From Devosia crocina (GTDB taxonomy: Bacteria > Pseudomonadota > Alphaproteobacteria > Rhizobiales > Devosiaceae), in contig NZ_FPCK01000004.1 in assembly GCF_900116545.1 (NCBI RefSeq), positions 310,001 to 374,000 of the forward strand: 64,000 nt of DNA, given 5' to 3'. The translations under genes were made by a program, and so were the position numbers. Under the pieces are notes generated by a model. It did not search any database. It saw only the letters and a list, made by a program, of their open reading frames with translations, and was not told the DNA's origin. This document shows positions 36,404 through 44,832 of this stretch, piece after piece; the first letter of the stretch is position 1, and each line of letters starts with the position of its first letter.

Positions 36404-37192
36404 ATGAATCTGGGTTTGCGCGGCAGAAATGCCTTGGTTTTGGGAGCCAGCCAAGGGCTTGGTCTGGGCGTTGCGCGCGCCTTGCTCGATGAAGGCGCCC
36501 GCGTCGCCATCTCCTCCCGTTCCCGTGACAGCCTAGAAGCCGTGCGCAGCAGTCTTTCCGACGAGCAGCGTGATCGCTGTTTTATCATTCCGGCTGACTT
36601 GGGCGCAGAAGATGCGGCCCGGTTGCTCGCCGACACAGCCCGCCAGGAACTCGGCCAGGTCGATATTCTCGTCAACAATTCGGGCGGTCCGCCCACCGGG
36701 CTACCCAGCGCCATTTCCATGGTTGATGTCGAAGCCCAGTTCACCAAGATGGTGACGCCCCTGATGGGCCTAACGCTGGCGCTGGTTCCGGCCATGCGCG
36801 AGCGCGGATGGGGGCGCGTGCTCACCATCGCCTCGAGCGGGGTGATCCAGCCGATACCGCATCTGCCCATTTCCAACAGCCTGCGTTCCGCGCTGGTCGG
36901 CTTCATGAAGACGCTGGCGGGCGAAGTCGCCCACGACGGCGTCACCGTCAACATATTGGCTCCCGGTCGCATCGCCACGGACCGCACCCGCAGCATCGAT
37001 GCCGCTGCCGCGGCCCGCGCCGGCAAGTCCGAAGACGACATCGCCCGAAAATCGGCAGCGACCATTCCAGCCGGGCGCTATGGCACGCCCGAAGAATTCG
37101 GCGCCGTGGCGACGTTCCTGGCCGGCGCGCCGGCCAGCTACGTCACCGGCTCCATCATCCGCGTCGATGGCGGCGCGATCCGCTCCATCTAG
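36404..37192 (+). CDS. SDR family oxidoreductase
   Basis: This 262-residue NAD(P)-dependent short-chain dehydrogenase has the cofactor motif GASQGLGLGVARAL (about 13-26), VNNSGGPPTG in place of NNAG, and the ending YVTGSIIRVDGG. The catalytic tyrosine is not in a normal YxxxK: the expected region reads ISNSLRSALVGFMKTL, with S-N-S-L-R in place of Y-x-x-x-K. This is known in some 3-oxoacyl-reductase-like SDRs but makes the catalytic role uncertain. It is embedded between the binding protein and ATPase genes of an ABC importer. Confidence 0.9.
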   Translation: MNLGLRGRNALVLGASQGLGLGVARALLDEGARVAISSRSRDSLEAVRSSLSDEQRDRCFIIPADLGAEDAARLLADTARQELGQVDILVNNSGGPPTGLPSAISMVDVEAQFTKMVTPLMGLTLALVPAMRERGWGRVLTIASSGVIQPIPHLPISNSLRSALVGFMKTLAGEVAHDGVTVNILAPGRIATDRTRSIDAAAAARAGKSEDDIARKSAATIPAGRYGTPEEFGAVATFLAGAPASYVTGSIIRVDGGAIRSI

Positions 37193-37222
37193 CCCAGGCC
37201 CAGGACTTCGAGGGGAAAAGGT

Positions 37223-38041
37223 ATGAATGACATGAGTTTGAACCTGGAGGCGGCCAGCTCCGTAAAGCCGCATATCCGCATTTCCCGCGTGTCCAAGACC
37301 TTCAAGACGCGCAAGGGCGATGTGCATGCCCTCGACGATATCGATCTCAATATCAAGCGCGGCGAATTCGTCTCCATCCTGGGGCCGTCAGGCTGCGGCA
37401 AGAGTACGCTGATGATGCTGCTCGCCGGCCTCACGCCCTATTCGAAGGGCCGGATTGAAGTCGGCGAAAAGCTGATCCAGGGTCCCAATCCGGAAGGCGG
37501 CATCGTCTTCCAGCAGGACGTCCTGCTGGAATGGCGCACGGCGCTGCAGAACATCATGATGCAGGCCGAAATCCGCAAGCTGCCGATCGAGGCCGCAAAG
37601 GCCCGTGCGCGAGAACTGCTGGAGATGGTGTCGCTTGGAGATTTCGAGAATGCCTATCCCAAGGAACTCTCGGGCGGCATGCGGCAGCGCGTTTCCATCT
37701 GCCGCGCGCTGCTGCATCGGCCGCCTTTGCTGCTGATGGATGAGCCGTTCGGCGCGCTTGACGCCATGACCCGCGACCAGCTGCAGCTCGACCTGCTGCG
37801 CCTCTGCCGCGATAACGAGATGACGGTGATGTTCATCACCCACTCGATTGCCGAAGCGGTGTTCCTCTCCGACCGCGTGGTCGTCATGTCTCCACGACCC
37901 GGCCGGGTCGAGCGGATCATCGATATCGACCTGCCCCGCCCGCGGCGCCTCGCCATGCGCGAGGAACCCCAATTTACCGCTTATACCCGCGAACTGACCG
38001 AGATCTTCAAGACCCTCGGCGTCTTCCGTGAAGAGGTCTGA
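37223..38041 (+). CDS. ABC transporter ATP-binding protein (SsuB/TauB type)
   Basis: This 272-residue ATPase has Walker [10 protein letters not shown] (about 54-62), the Q-loop FQQDVLLEWRT, the signature LSGGMRQRVSICRAL, Walker B LLLMDEPFGALD and the H-loop FITHSIAEAVFLSD. The sequence type is that of ATPases for sulfonate, nitrate and pyrimidine importers, consistent with the NMT1-like binding protein. ATG 37223 follows GAGGGGAAAAGGT. The permease gene starts two bases after its stop. Confidence 0.94.
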   Translation: MNDMSLNLEAASSVKPHIRISRVSKTFKTRKGDVHALDDIDLNIKRGEFVSILGPSGCGKSTLMMLLAGLTPYSKGRIEVGEKLIQGPNPEGGIVFQQDVLLEWRTALQNIMMQAEIRKLPIEAAKARARELLEMVSLGDFENAYPKELSGGMRQRVSICRALLHRPPLLLMDEPFGALDAMTRDQLQLDLLRLCRDNEMTVMFITHSIAEAVFLSDRVVVMSPRPGRVERIIDIDLPRPRRLAMREEPQFTAYTRELTEIFKTLGVFREEV

Positions 38042-38042
38042 A

Positions 38043-38864
38043 ATGGCAGCCATCACCGATGTCGAAACCGAGCCGCGCGTGCGCCGGCCATCGCCCCTGC
38101 GGTTCCTTGGGCGGGTTTCCCCTGCTTTCTGGACCCTCATCATCCTCCTAATCCTCTGGGAACTGTCGGTGCACATCACCCAGGTCCCCATCTACATCCT
38201 GCCCCCGCCCACCGCGATCGTCAAAGAGATGATCGCCTACTGGCCGCGACTGATGTACAATGGCGGCATCACGCTGTCGGAAGTGCTGATCGGTTTCCTA
38301 TTCTCCATTCTGGTCGGCGTGCCGCTTGCCATCCTGATCACCTATTCACGTGTCGCCGAACGCGCGATCTATCCGATCATCGTCGCTAGCCAGACCATTC
38401 CCAAGGTCGCCATCGCGCCCCTTTTGATGGCCTGGTTCGGCTATGGGCTCACCCCCAAGATCGTCATCGTGGTGCTGTTGAGCTTTTTCCCGATCGTCAT
38501 CAATTCGGTTGTGGGGCTCAAGGCATCCTCTGCCGAAATGCTCTACCTGGCGCAGTCGATGGGTGCTTCCGGCTGGCAGACCTTTTGGAAGTTTCGCCTG
38601 CCGCAGGCCCTGCCCTACATCTTCGCCGGTCTCAAGCTGGCAACCGTGCTGTCGGTGATCGGCGCGGTGGTGGCCGAGTTCATCGGCGCCGACCAGGGCC
38701 TGGGCTATGTCATTACCGTGTCAGGCTCGAGCTTCAACATCACGCGCCAGTTCGCGGCCATCATCGTGATTTCGGCGATCGGCATGCTGTTCTTTGCCGC
38801 CATAGAAGCGCTCGAACGCTTTGTGGTGCCCTGGAAGGCGAACCCGATCGTCGCCAGCGAGTAA
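38043..38864 (+). CDS. ABC transporter permease (SsuC/TauC type)
   Basis: This permease of about 273 residues has six predicted helices. It carries the cytoplasmic coupling segment SSAEMLYLAQSMGASGWQTF, and IFAGLKLATVLSVIGAVVAE is characteristic of SsuC-like proteins. ATG 38043 lies directly after the ATPase gene. It completes the importer with the binding protein at 35.3 kb. Confidence 0.94.
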   Translation: MAAITDVETEPRVRRPSPLRFLGRVSPAFWTLIILLILWELSVHITQVPIYILPPPTAIVKEMIAYWPRLMYNGGITLSEVLIGFLFSILVGVPLAILITYSRVAERAIYPIIVASQTIPKVAIAPLLMAWFGYGLTPKIVIVVLLSFFPIVINSVVGLKASSAEMLYLAQSMGASGWQTFWKFRLPQALPYIFAGLKLATVLSVIGAVVAEFIGADQGLGYVITVSGSSFNITRQFAAIIVISAIGMLFFAAIEALERFVVPWKANPIVASE

Positions 38865-38914
38865 ATAACGGTCGGACTGCGGCCCGCCCCCAGATATTTT
38901 CCGAGGAGACTACC

Positions 38915-39853
38915 TTGATCCACCGTTTGGACGAGAGCGCCGCCGGCGTCTACGTCATCGCCGTCACGCCCTTCACCGATAGCGGCCAAATCGACGAGGC
39001 CAGCATCGATCGCGCGGTCGAGTTCTACCTCGAAAAGGGCGTCTCGGGCATGACCATCCTGGGCATGATGGGGGAATCCCATAAGCTCAGCATGGAAGAG
39101 AGCCGCGCCGTCATGACCCGCTATCTGCGCCGCGTCGACGGCCGGGTGCCAGTGGTGGTCGGCGTTTCCAATCCCGGGACCGACCCGCTGGTCAGCTTTG
39201 CCGGCGAAGCCATGGCGGCCGGCGCCGCCGGCGTCATGGTCGCGCCTGTGAGCACGCTCAAGATCGACGAGCAGATCTTTGCCTACTTCTCGGGCGTCCT
39301 CGATCGGCTGGGAGATACGCCCGTCGTCCTGCAGGATTATCCGCTGGTCACCGGGGTCAATATCGCGGTGGAGACGCTGGTGCGCCTCTTCGAGCGCTAT
39401 TCGAGCATCAAGATGCTCAAGCACGAAGATTGGCCGGGCCATACCAAGCTCTCGCGGCTGCGCGCGGCACCAGGTCGGCAGGTCAGCATCCTCGTGGGCA
39501 ATGGCGGTCTTTACCTGCCCCAGGAACTGGCGCGCGGCGCCAATGGCGCGATGACCGGCTTTGCCTTCCCGGAAATGCTGGTCGATGTCTGCGCCGCGTT
39601 CCAGAAGGGCGATGCGGAGCAGGCCGAAGACATCTTCGATACCTACCTGCCCCTCCTCCGGCACGAGGCACAGCCGGGCATCGGCATTGCCCTCCGCAAG
39701 GAAACTCTGCGCCGGCGCGGCGCTATCGCCTCGGCCCATGTCCGGCATCCGGGCCCCAAACTCAGTGCCGAGGACCTGCACGAACTCGATCGGCTCATCG
39801 AGCGGCAGGAGCGCCGCCTCCTGGGTGAACCGGCCCTGGCCGCTGCCAGCTGA
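38915..39853 (+). CDS. DapA/NAL family aldolase or dehydratase (TTG start)
   Basis: This protein of about 312 residues has the dihydrodipicolinate-synthase fold. VTPFTDSGQID opens the barrel, GMMGESHKLS replaces the usual GTTGE loop, and Tyr142 (QDYPLVTGVNI) is in place. A lysine at SSIKMLKHEDW (166 or 169) is the likely Schiff-base residue. The start is TTG at 38915, fixed by GAGGAG eight bases upstream; no ATG is suitably placed. Its stop overlaps the RidA start by one base. In this operon it could cleave or dehydrate a 2-oxo acid produced from the opened ring. Confidence 0.88.
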   Translation: MIHRLDESAAGVYVIAVTPFTDSGQIDEASIDRAVEFYLEKGVSGMTILGMMGESHKLSMEESRAVMTRYLRRVDGRVPVVVGVSNPGTDPLVSFAGEAMAAGAAGVMVAPVSTLKIDEQIFAYFSGVLDRLGDTPVVLQDYPLVTGVNIAVETLVRLFERYSSIKMLKHEDWPGHTKLSRLRAAPGRQVSILVGNGGLYLPQELARGANGAMTGFAFPEMLVDVCAAFQKGDAEQAEDIFDTYLPLLRHEAQPGIGIALRKETLRRRGAIASAHVRHPGPKLSAEDLHELDRLIERQERRLLGEPALAAAS

Positions 39854-40290
39854 TGGCGCTCATCGATCTTCCGCCTCCTCCCAAACCGGCCGGTCTTTAC
39901 CGGCCGGCAATCATTGCGGGAGAAAAGGTTTACCTTTCGGGCTTCGGCCCCCGCAGGGACGATGGCAGCCCGCTGGTCGGGCAGGTCGGCCGCGACCTCG
40001 ATCTTGCTGCCGCGCAGGCTGTGGCACGCAATATCGGGCTCACAATTCTTTCGGTCTTGCAGGATACGCTGGGCGATCTCGATCGCGTCGCTCAGGTGAT
40101 CCGCATCACCGGCATGGTCGCCTGCGGGCCGGACTTCACGCAGCACCCCAAGATTATCGATGGCTGTTCGCTGCTGTTGGCCGAGGTGCTGGGGGAGCGT
40201 GGGGCGCATGCCCGCATGGCCTATGGCGTGAGCTCCCTGCCCAATGGATCGCCCGTCGCGATCGATTGCGTCTGCCTGATCCGGCCCTGA
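39853..40290 (+). CDS. RidA family protein
   Basis: This 145-residue protein is of the RidA/YjgF type, whose members hydrolyse reactive enamine or imine intermediates or act in pyrimidine-like catabolism (RutC). The segment HARMAYGVSSLPNGSPVAID near the C-terminus carries the arginine and the LPxGxxVxID pattern of active RidA proteins. It is the last gene of the plus-strand operon, starting in a TGATG overlap. Its presence fits a pathway that releases ammonia through enamines. Confidence 0.9.
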   Translation: MALIDLPPPPKPAGLYRPAIIAGEKVYLSGFGPRRDDGSPLVGQVGRDLDLAAAQAVARNIGLTILSVLQDTLGDLDRVAQVIRITGMVACGPDFTQHPKIIDGCSLLLAEVLGERGAHARMAYGVSSLPNGSPVAIDCVCLIRP

Positions 40291-40302
40291 GGGCCGGCCG
40301 GA

Positions 40303-41349
40303 TCAGAGATCGAGCACCAGCTTGCCGCTGGAGCAGCCGGAACAACAAACCATGACGACCTCGTTGGAGGCGCGCTCGCGCGGCGAGAGCACATTGTCCA
40401 TGTGCTCGGGCACGCCTTCGAGCACTCGCGTTTCGCAGGAGCCGCAGACGCCCTCCTTGCAGGAATGGGAGACGTAGACATCGTTGCGCAAGAGCACGTC
40501 TAGCATGGTCTCGCCCAGCGGGACATGAAAGGTCATGCCGCGGCGCTTGAGCTCGATATCGAATGCCATGGTGGGCTTGGACTTGCTGCCGGCAAAGTGC
40601 TCGATATGGACATTATCCTCGGGCCGCCAGCCGGCAGAAGCGCGAAAGGTTTCGATCATCTTGCCAGGGCCGCAGCAATAAAGATGCGCTGCCTTCGGGA
40701 TGGTCGAGGCGATCTTGAGGAGCGGCATGACCCGGCCTGCCTCTGCATCGAAATGCAGGTTCACCCGCCCCGGCCCCTTGGCCTCGAGCGCTTCAAGCTC
40801 GGGCAGAAACGCAGCGCTTTGGCGATCGCGGGCAGCGTAATGCAGCACCCACGGCTTGCCCAGAGCCTCGAGCTTGCGGATCATGGCAAGGATCGGCGTG
40901 ATGCCGATGCCGCCGGCAAAGAACGCGCTTTGCTCGGCATCATCGATTAGATGAAACGTATTGTGCGGCGGATCGACGGGCAGCACGTCGCCGACCTTGA
41001 GCTCTTCGTTGAGATAGGCCGAACCGCCCCGGCTTGCCGCATCGCGGTTGACGCCGATGATATAGCGATCGGTGACGCCCGGCCCGTTGGTCAGCGAGTA
41101 GGAGCGGCTGAGATCGCCGGGGAGCTTCAAATTGATATGGGCCCCCGCCGTAAACGGCGGCAGGGGCGAACCATCGAGCGAGACCAGTTCGATCTGCCGG
41201 ATCGTCGCCGCAAGCGGAACAATGACGTCCACCCGCAGCCGCAGCTGGTTCCGCTCGGTGGGGGTGGCACCCACGCCGTCCCCCACCCAGTCAAAATCGG
41301 CACCGGACACCATGCCTCCGTCGCGCTCCACAATCCGCTCCTCGCTCAT
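40303..41349 (-). CDS. Oxygenase reductase: FMN/NAD domain with C-terminal 2Fe-2S (VanB/phthalate reductase type)
   Basis: This reductase of about 348 residues passes electrons from NADH to the Rieske oxygenase encoded next to it. In order it has a flavin-binding barrel with RSYSLTNGPG, an NAD domain with GGIGITPILAMIRKL, and a plant-type 2Fe-2S domain with CKEGVCGSCETRVL and a further cysteine near the end (VMVCCSGC). This flavin-NAD-ferredoxin order is that of phthalate dioxygenase reductase and VanB. The ATG at 41349 overlaps the oxygenase stop (ATGA). Confidence 0.93.
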   Translation of the reverse strand: MSEERIVERDGGMVSGADFDWVGDGVGATPTERNQLRLRVDVIVPLAATIRQIELVSLDGSPLPPFTAGAHINLKLPGDLSRSYSLTNGPGVTDRYIIGVNRDAASRGGSAYLNEELKVGDVLPVDPPHNTFHLIDDAEQSAFFAGGIGITPILAMIRKLEALGKPWVLHYAARDRQSAAFLPELEALEAKGPGRVNLHFDAEAGRVMPLLKIASTIPKAAHLYCCGPGKMIETFRASAGWRPEDNVHIEHFAGSKSKPTMAFDIELKRRGMTFHVPLGETMLDVLLRNDVYVSHSCKEGVCGSCETRVLEGVPEHMDNVLSPRERASNEVVMVCCSGCSSGKLVLDL

Positions 41350-42677
41350 TCCGCGGCGGAGAGCTTGGGACGGTAGCCCTTGATCTCGGCCATCTTGTCT
41401 TCGTAGCCCTCGAGCCAGTCGGTGCCATAGGGCACGACGATGTCGCCGCCGCGGGCATCGCGGGCAAGCTGGGGCTGATCGACGATCTCGGGCAGGGTGC
41501 GACTTTCGCGCCAGGCGATGGCGGCGTCGAGCATGACCCGGCGGGTGAGGATCACCATGCGGTCGGAGGCAGCAAGGTGCTCCATTTCGCGATCCACCAC
41601 CGGACCCATGGATTCCTGGATCGCCTGGTCCTGCAGCGGGATGCCGACAATGCCGGTATAGCTTTCCCCGCTGCGCTGCCAATCGCGGTCGATGCCGAAA
41701 TCGTTGCTCGCGTCCTTGACCGGGCGCCAGCGGCCCTTCCAGTCGGTGGTGGTGGGCAGGTATTCGAGCGGACGGGCTAGGCCCTGCACTTCGGTGCCAT
41801 CATTGTACATGAGCTTCTTCTTGCCGCCGCCCGACGCGCGGCGCAGGTCGATGTTGAAGATCATGGTCGAGGTATCGTCGATCGGCACCCAGGCGTTGAC
41901 CGTGACATTGTCGTCCATTTCCCCGGACGGATAGGTGACCCAGAAGGGGAAGATGTAGCTGGCGAAGCGATGGTGCTCGGTGCCCTCATAGGCATTGCGC
42001 TGGGCCGAATACATGGTGCCGAAAGGCATGACCGAGACGTTGATCTTGGGCGCCTTCTCGATGACCGTGAACACTTCCGGATTGGAAAGATCGAGCCGTT
42101 CCCCGTCGACCCCGCCGACATGCAGGAACCCGAGGTGGGAGGTATCGATATCGCCTTCGAGCGCCTGCATGTAGTTGCAGTCGCGATGGGTCAGGGCGAT
42201 GTTGCGATCATCCGGCTCGCCCATGATCGCTTCGATCTCGGGCAGCTCGGGCGGATTGTCCTGGCGCTCGCCCATATAGGCGAAGACCATGCCGCCCGAT
42301 TCCTTGACGCGATAGGCGATGGCGGGCGTGCCAGCGGGATACTTGGACTTGTCTTCAAGGTTTGGCTGATCGAGGCACTTGCCGGTGACGTCGAACTTCC
42401 AGCCATGGTAGGCGCAGCGGATGCCGCCCAGTTCGTTGCGGCCAAAGAACAGCGACGCGCAGCGGTGCGGACAGCGGTGGTCGAAGACGCCGACGCGGCC
42501 TTCGGTATCGCGGAACGCCACGAGCTTTTCGCCCAGGATCATTAGCCGAACCGGATCGCCATCTGCCTTGAGCTCGGAGCTCAGGCACACTGGCAGCCAG
42601 AACTGGCGAAAAAAATCGCCCATCAGCGTGCCTTTGCCGACGCGGGTCAGGTCGATATTTTCTTGCGCGGTAATCAT
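41346..42677 (-). CDS. Rieske non-heme iron oxygenase, phthalate-4,5-dioxygenase-like
   Basis: This 443-residue oxygenase has a Rieske cluster motif CPH-x16-CAYH (Cys69, His71, Cys88, His91) and a mononuclear iron site in DIDTSHLGFLH (His181, His186) preceded by the bridging aspartate. It resembles the phthalate 4,5-dioxygenase and LigXa branch, which performs hydroxylation or demethylation. Rieske enzymes of similar design (HpxD with HpxE) oxidise hypoxanthine in Klebsiella, and others N-demethylate purines. Given the XDH-like and deaminase genes nearby, an N-heterocycle is a plausible substrate. Confidence 0.93.
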   Translation of the reverse strand: MITAQENIDLTRVGKGTLMGDFFRQFWLPVCLSSELKADGDPVRLMILGEKLVAFRDTEGRVGVFDHRCPHRCASLFFGRNELGGIRCAYHGWKFDVTGKCLDQPNLEDKSKYPAGTPAIAYRVKESGGMVFAYMGERQDNPPELPEIEAIMGEPDDRNIALTHRDCNYMQALEGDIDTSHLGFLHVGGVDGERLDLSNPEVFTVIEKAPKINVSVMPFGTMYSAQRNAYEGTEHHRFASYIFPFWVTYPSGEMDDNVTVNAWVPIDDTSTMIFNIDLRRASGGGKKKLMYNDGTEVQGLARPLEYLPTTTDWKGRWRPVKDASNDFGIDRDWQRSGESYTGIVGIPLQDQAIQESMGPVVDREMEHLAASDRMVILTRRVMLDAAIAWRESRTLPEIVDQPQLARDARGGDIVVPYGTDWLEGYEDKMAEIKGYRPKLSAAE

Positions 42678-42689
42678 TGGGGCTGTCTC

Positions 42690-43763
42690 CTAGTGAGCGG
42701 ATACGGCGACCGGCTCAGAAGCGCCGGTCGGAAGCGGTTTGAGAATGCCAGCGCGCTCCATGTTCTGGCGCGAGATGGCGATGGCGTCCCGGGTTTCCGC
42801 GACATCGGCCATGGGCGCGTCGAGGAAGTAATTGGGCGGGTAAAAGCGTGCTGCCTCGTAAAAGGGCACGTACATTTCGTAGCGGGCGCGCAGCAGCGCA
42901 TTGTCCAGGCCGCTATCGGTGCGCCGGTCGCGCCGCAGTTGCTCGATATCGATCATGGCGCTGACGCCGATGCTTTCCTCGGCGTTTTCCTGGAAGGCGA
43001 GCGTTTCGCCATGGTGATCGAGGATATGCGAGCGACCGCCCAGAATGGTGTTGTCGGGCGAAAAACCGATATACTGGGCGACGTTGCCGGAAACGAGATA
43101 GACCATGTTCTCGGTGACGCGGGTAAGCTTAGCGGCTTCCTGCCGAGCCGAATATTTTGAATTGGTAGGGTGAAGGATCACCTCGGCGCCCTGCATCATC
43201 ATCACACGCGCTACTTCGGGAATGGTAATCTCGCCGCAGGGGATGACGCAGAGCCGGCCTAGTTCGGTATCGACGACCGGGAACACCTTGTCCTTTGGCG
43301 TGACCGCCAGATAGGCGCTCATGAAGTCATGGACGGACGGGAAGGCGGCCGTGTTGAGCCGGCGGTAGTTGAGGATCACCTCGCCCGACCGGTCGATGAT
43401 GAAGGAGGAATTGAAGTAACGACCCGGCCATTCCGGCGGCGCTTCGAACATGTTGCCGCAGATGAAGATGCCGCGGCGCTTGGCCAATTCCTGCAAGGGC
43501 GCCGTCAGCGGACCGGGGATGGAGGAGCAGGCGCGCTCGATCCATTCGCCGACGCCCATATGAAGCGGCGGGCCCTGCATGGCAAATTCGGGAAAGACCA
43601 CGAGGTCGGGCTTCTGCTCGCTGTCGCACGCTGCTTCGATCATGCCGACTAGCCGATCGACATTGCGCTGGATCAGCGCTTTTGCTGCGGCGTCATCGGG
43701 CGCTTGCGAGGCGCGCTCGCTCTTCATCTGGATGCTGGTGGCCCGCCAGGGTTTGATGGTCAT
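42690..43763 (-). CDS. Nitrilase/carbon-nitrogen hydrolase superfamily protein, paralogue 2
   Basis: This protein of about 357 residues is a paralogue of the one at 32.6 kb. Both begin with PWRATxIQM, and Glu59 (VVFPEF), Arg135 (YRRLNT) and Cys176 (IPCGEITIPE) fall at identical positions. As in the other copy, arginine stands where the triad lysine is expected. I chose ATG 43763 by alignment with the paralogue; ATG 43772 is also possible. It heads the minus-strand operon nitrilase, Rieske oxygenase, reductase, under a promoter with a perfect CAGTGGTATACCACTG palindrome. Confidence 0.9.
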   Translation of the reverse strand: MTIKPWRATSIQMKSERASQAPDDAAAKALIQRNVDRLVGMIEAACDSEQKPDLVVFPEFAMQGPPLHMGVGEWIERACSSIPGPLTAPLQELAKRRGIFICGNMFEAPPEWPGRYFNSSFIIDRSGEVILNYRRLNTAAFPSVHDFMSAYLAVTPKDKVFPVVDTELGRLCVIPCGEITIPEVARVMMMQGAEVILHPTNSKYSARQEAAKLTRVTENMVYLVSGNVAQYIGFSPDNTILGGRSHILDHHGETLAFQENAEESIGVSAMIDIEQLRRDRRTDSGLDNALLRARYEMYVPFYEAARFYPPNYFLDAPMADVAETRDAIAISRQNMERAGILKPLPTGASEPVAVSAH

Positions 43764-43788
43764 GAGCTTCATCTCGTCAATTGCACGC

Positions 43789-43804
43789 CAGTGGTATACC
43801 ACTG
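43789..43804. promoter_or_regulatory. Perfect 16-bp palindrome, likely GntR operator
   Basis: CAGTGGTATACCACTG is a perfect palindrome 25 bases upstream of the nitrilase paralogue 2 start. It lies in the 217-base gap shared with the divergent second GntR gene. It is the best match in the window to the TGGTATACCA pattern. Confidence 0.7.
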
Positions 43805-43980
43805 ATTTTAGAGCAATTCCAGCCCATTGCAAGAGGATTGCCGATGTCCTGTGCAAATCGGGCATGTGCACAAGAATACGCCGCTTAAAATCACCAGTTT
43901 ACGGGGGGATACCGCTGATATCCCGCGTGTGCTTCACGCCGTCTTGTTCTATAGCAGAGGGGTTGGCATCGGAGACGACG

Positions 43981-44682
43981 ATGAACGAAATTGCTGCACT
44001 GGTGGACAGAGACGACGAGCTTGGCCTTGCCGGCGACGCCGCACAGAAGCCGAACCTGACCGAGCAGGTCTATGGGCAGTTGATCGACCTCCTGATCGCT
44101 GGCGAACTGCGACCCGGCGACGTCATCACCGAGCGCCGGATGGCTGATCGGCTCAACGCGTCGCGCACCCCGATCCGAGAGGCCCTGGGGCGCCTCGAGG
44201 CAGAGGGCCTGGTCTACAAGCAGCCGAGCCGTGGCGTCACCGTCAGCCCGTTTTCGACCGAAGCCTTTGTCGACATCCTCAATATCCGCCAGTTGCTGGA
44301 AGCAGAGGCTGCCTTTCTCGCGGCCGGCAGGATGCGCTCGGATCGCATCGCCCTGATTCGCGATGCGCTCGAAACCCTGGCCAAGAATCCGCAACCCAGC
44401 CTGGCCGATATCTGGGGCGTCGACGACATGCTGCATGGCGAGATCGCTGACGCAGCCGGCAATCCGCTGATGGCGGCGCTGATCCGCGACCTGCGGCGGC
44501 GCACTCATGTGTTCAACGCTTATCGCAACCCGATCACGCCGCGCTTCAGCGTCGACGAGAACACCAAACTGCTCGAAGCCGTCGCCGGCAGCGATCGCGA
44601 GGCTGCGAAAGCGGCGATGCGCGAACATATCGAGATGGTGAAGCTCGCGATCATCGAGCGGCTGTCGGGACCGCAGCGCTAG
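43981..44682 (+). CDS. GntR family regulator (FCD subfamily), second of two in the island
   Basis: This 233-residue protein has a GntR winged helix (GDVITERRMADRLNASRTPI then REALGRLEAEG, about residues 42-72) and an FCD domain (DDMLHGEIADAAGN, RRRTHVFN, MREHIEMVK). ATG 43981 follows GGAGACGACG. It resembles the first GntR of the island in layout but is a distinct gene. It is divergent from the oxygenase operon and is probably the regulator of the CAGTGGTATACCACTG site. Confidence 0.93.
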   Translation: MNEIAALVDRDDELGLAGDAAQKPNLTEQVYGQLIDLLIAGELRPGDVITERRMADRLNASRTPIREALGRLEAEGLVYKQPSRGVTVSPFSTEAFVDILNIRQLLEAEAAFLAAGRMRSDRIALIRDALETLAKNPQPSLADIWGVDDMLHGEIADAAGNPLMAALIRDLRRRTHVFNAYRNPITPRFSVDENTKLLEAVAGSDREAAKAAMREHIEMVKLAIIERLSGPQR

Positions 44683-44712
44683 GGCCAACGTGATCGATGT
44701 GAAGAGGTCTCT

Positions 44713-44811
44713 CCTAGACCTCATGGTGAGCTTGTCGAACCACGAGGTTGGGCACGCAGATCCTGCCACGACCTCGCCCTTCGACAAGCTCAGGATGAGG
44801 TCTACTGGAAT
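44713..44811. repeat. Palindromic REP-like element (GAGCTTGTCGAA type)
   Basis: CCTCATGGTGAGCTTGTCGA followed by ACCACGAGG, and the reverse partner CTCGCCCTTCGACAAGCTCA with GGATGAGG, form a facing pair of imperfect inverted repeats. Elements of this type are widespread between alphaproteobacterial genes. It lies between the GntR gene and the convergent allantoinase-like gene and could end both transcripts. Confidence 0.7.
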
Positions 44812-44832
44812 TGAAGCTCGGACGTAGAACCT

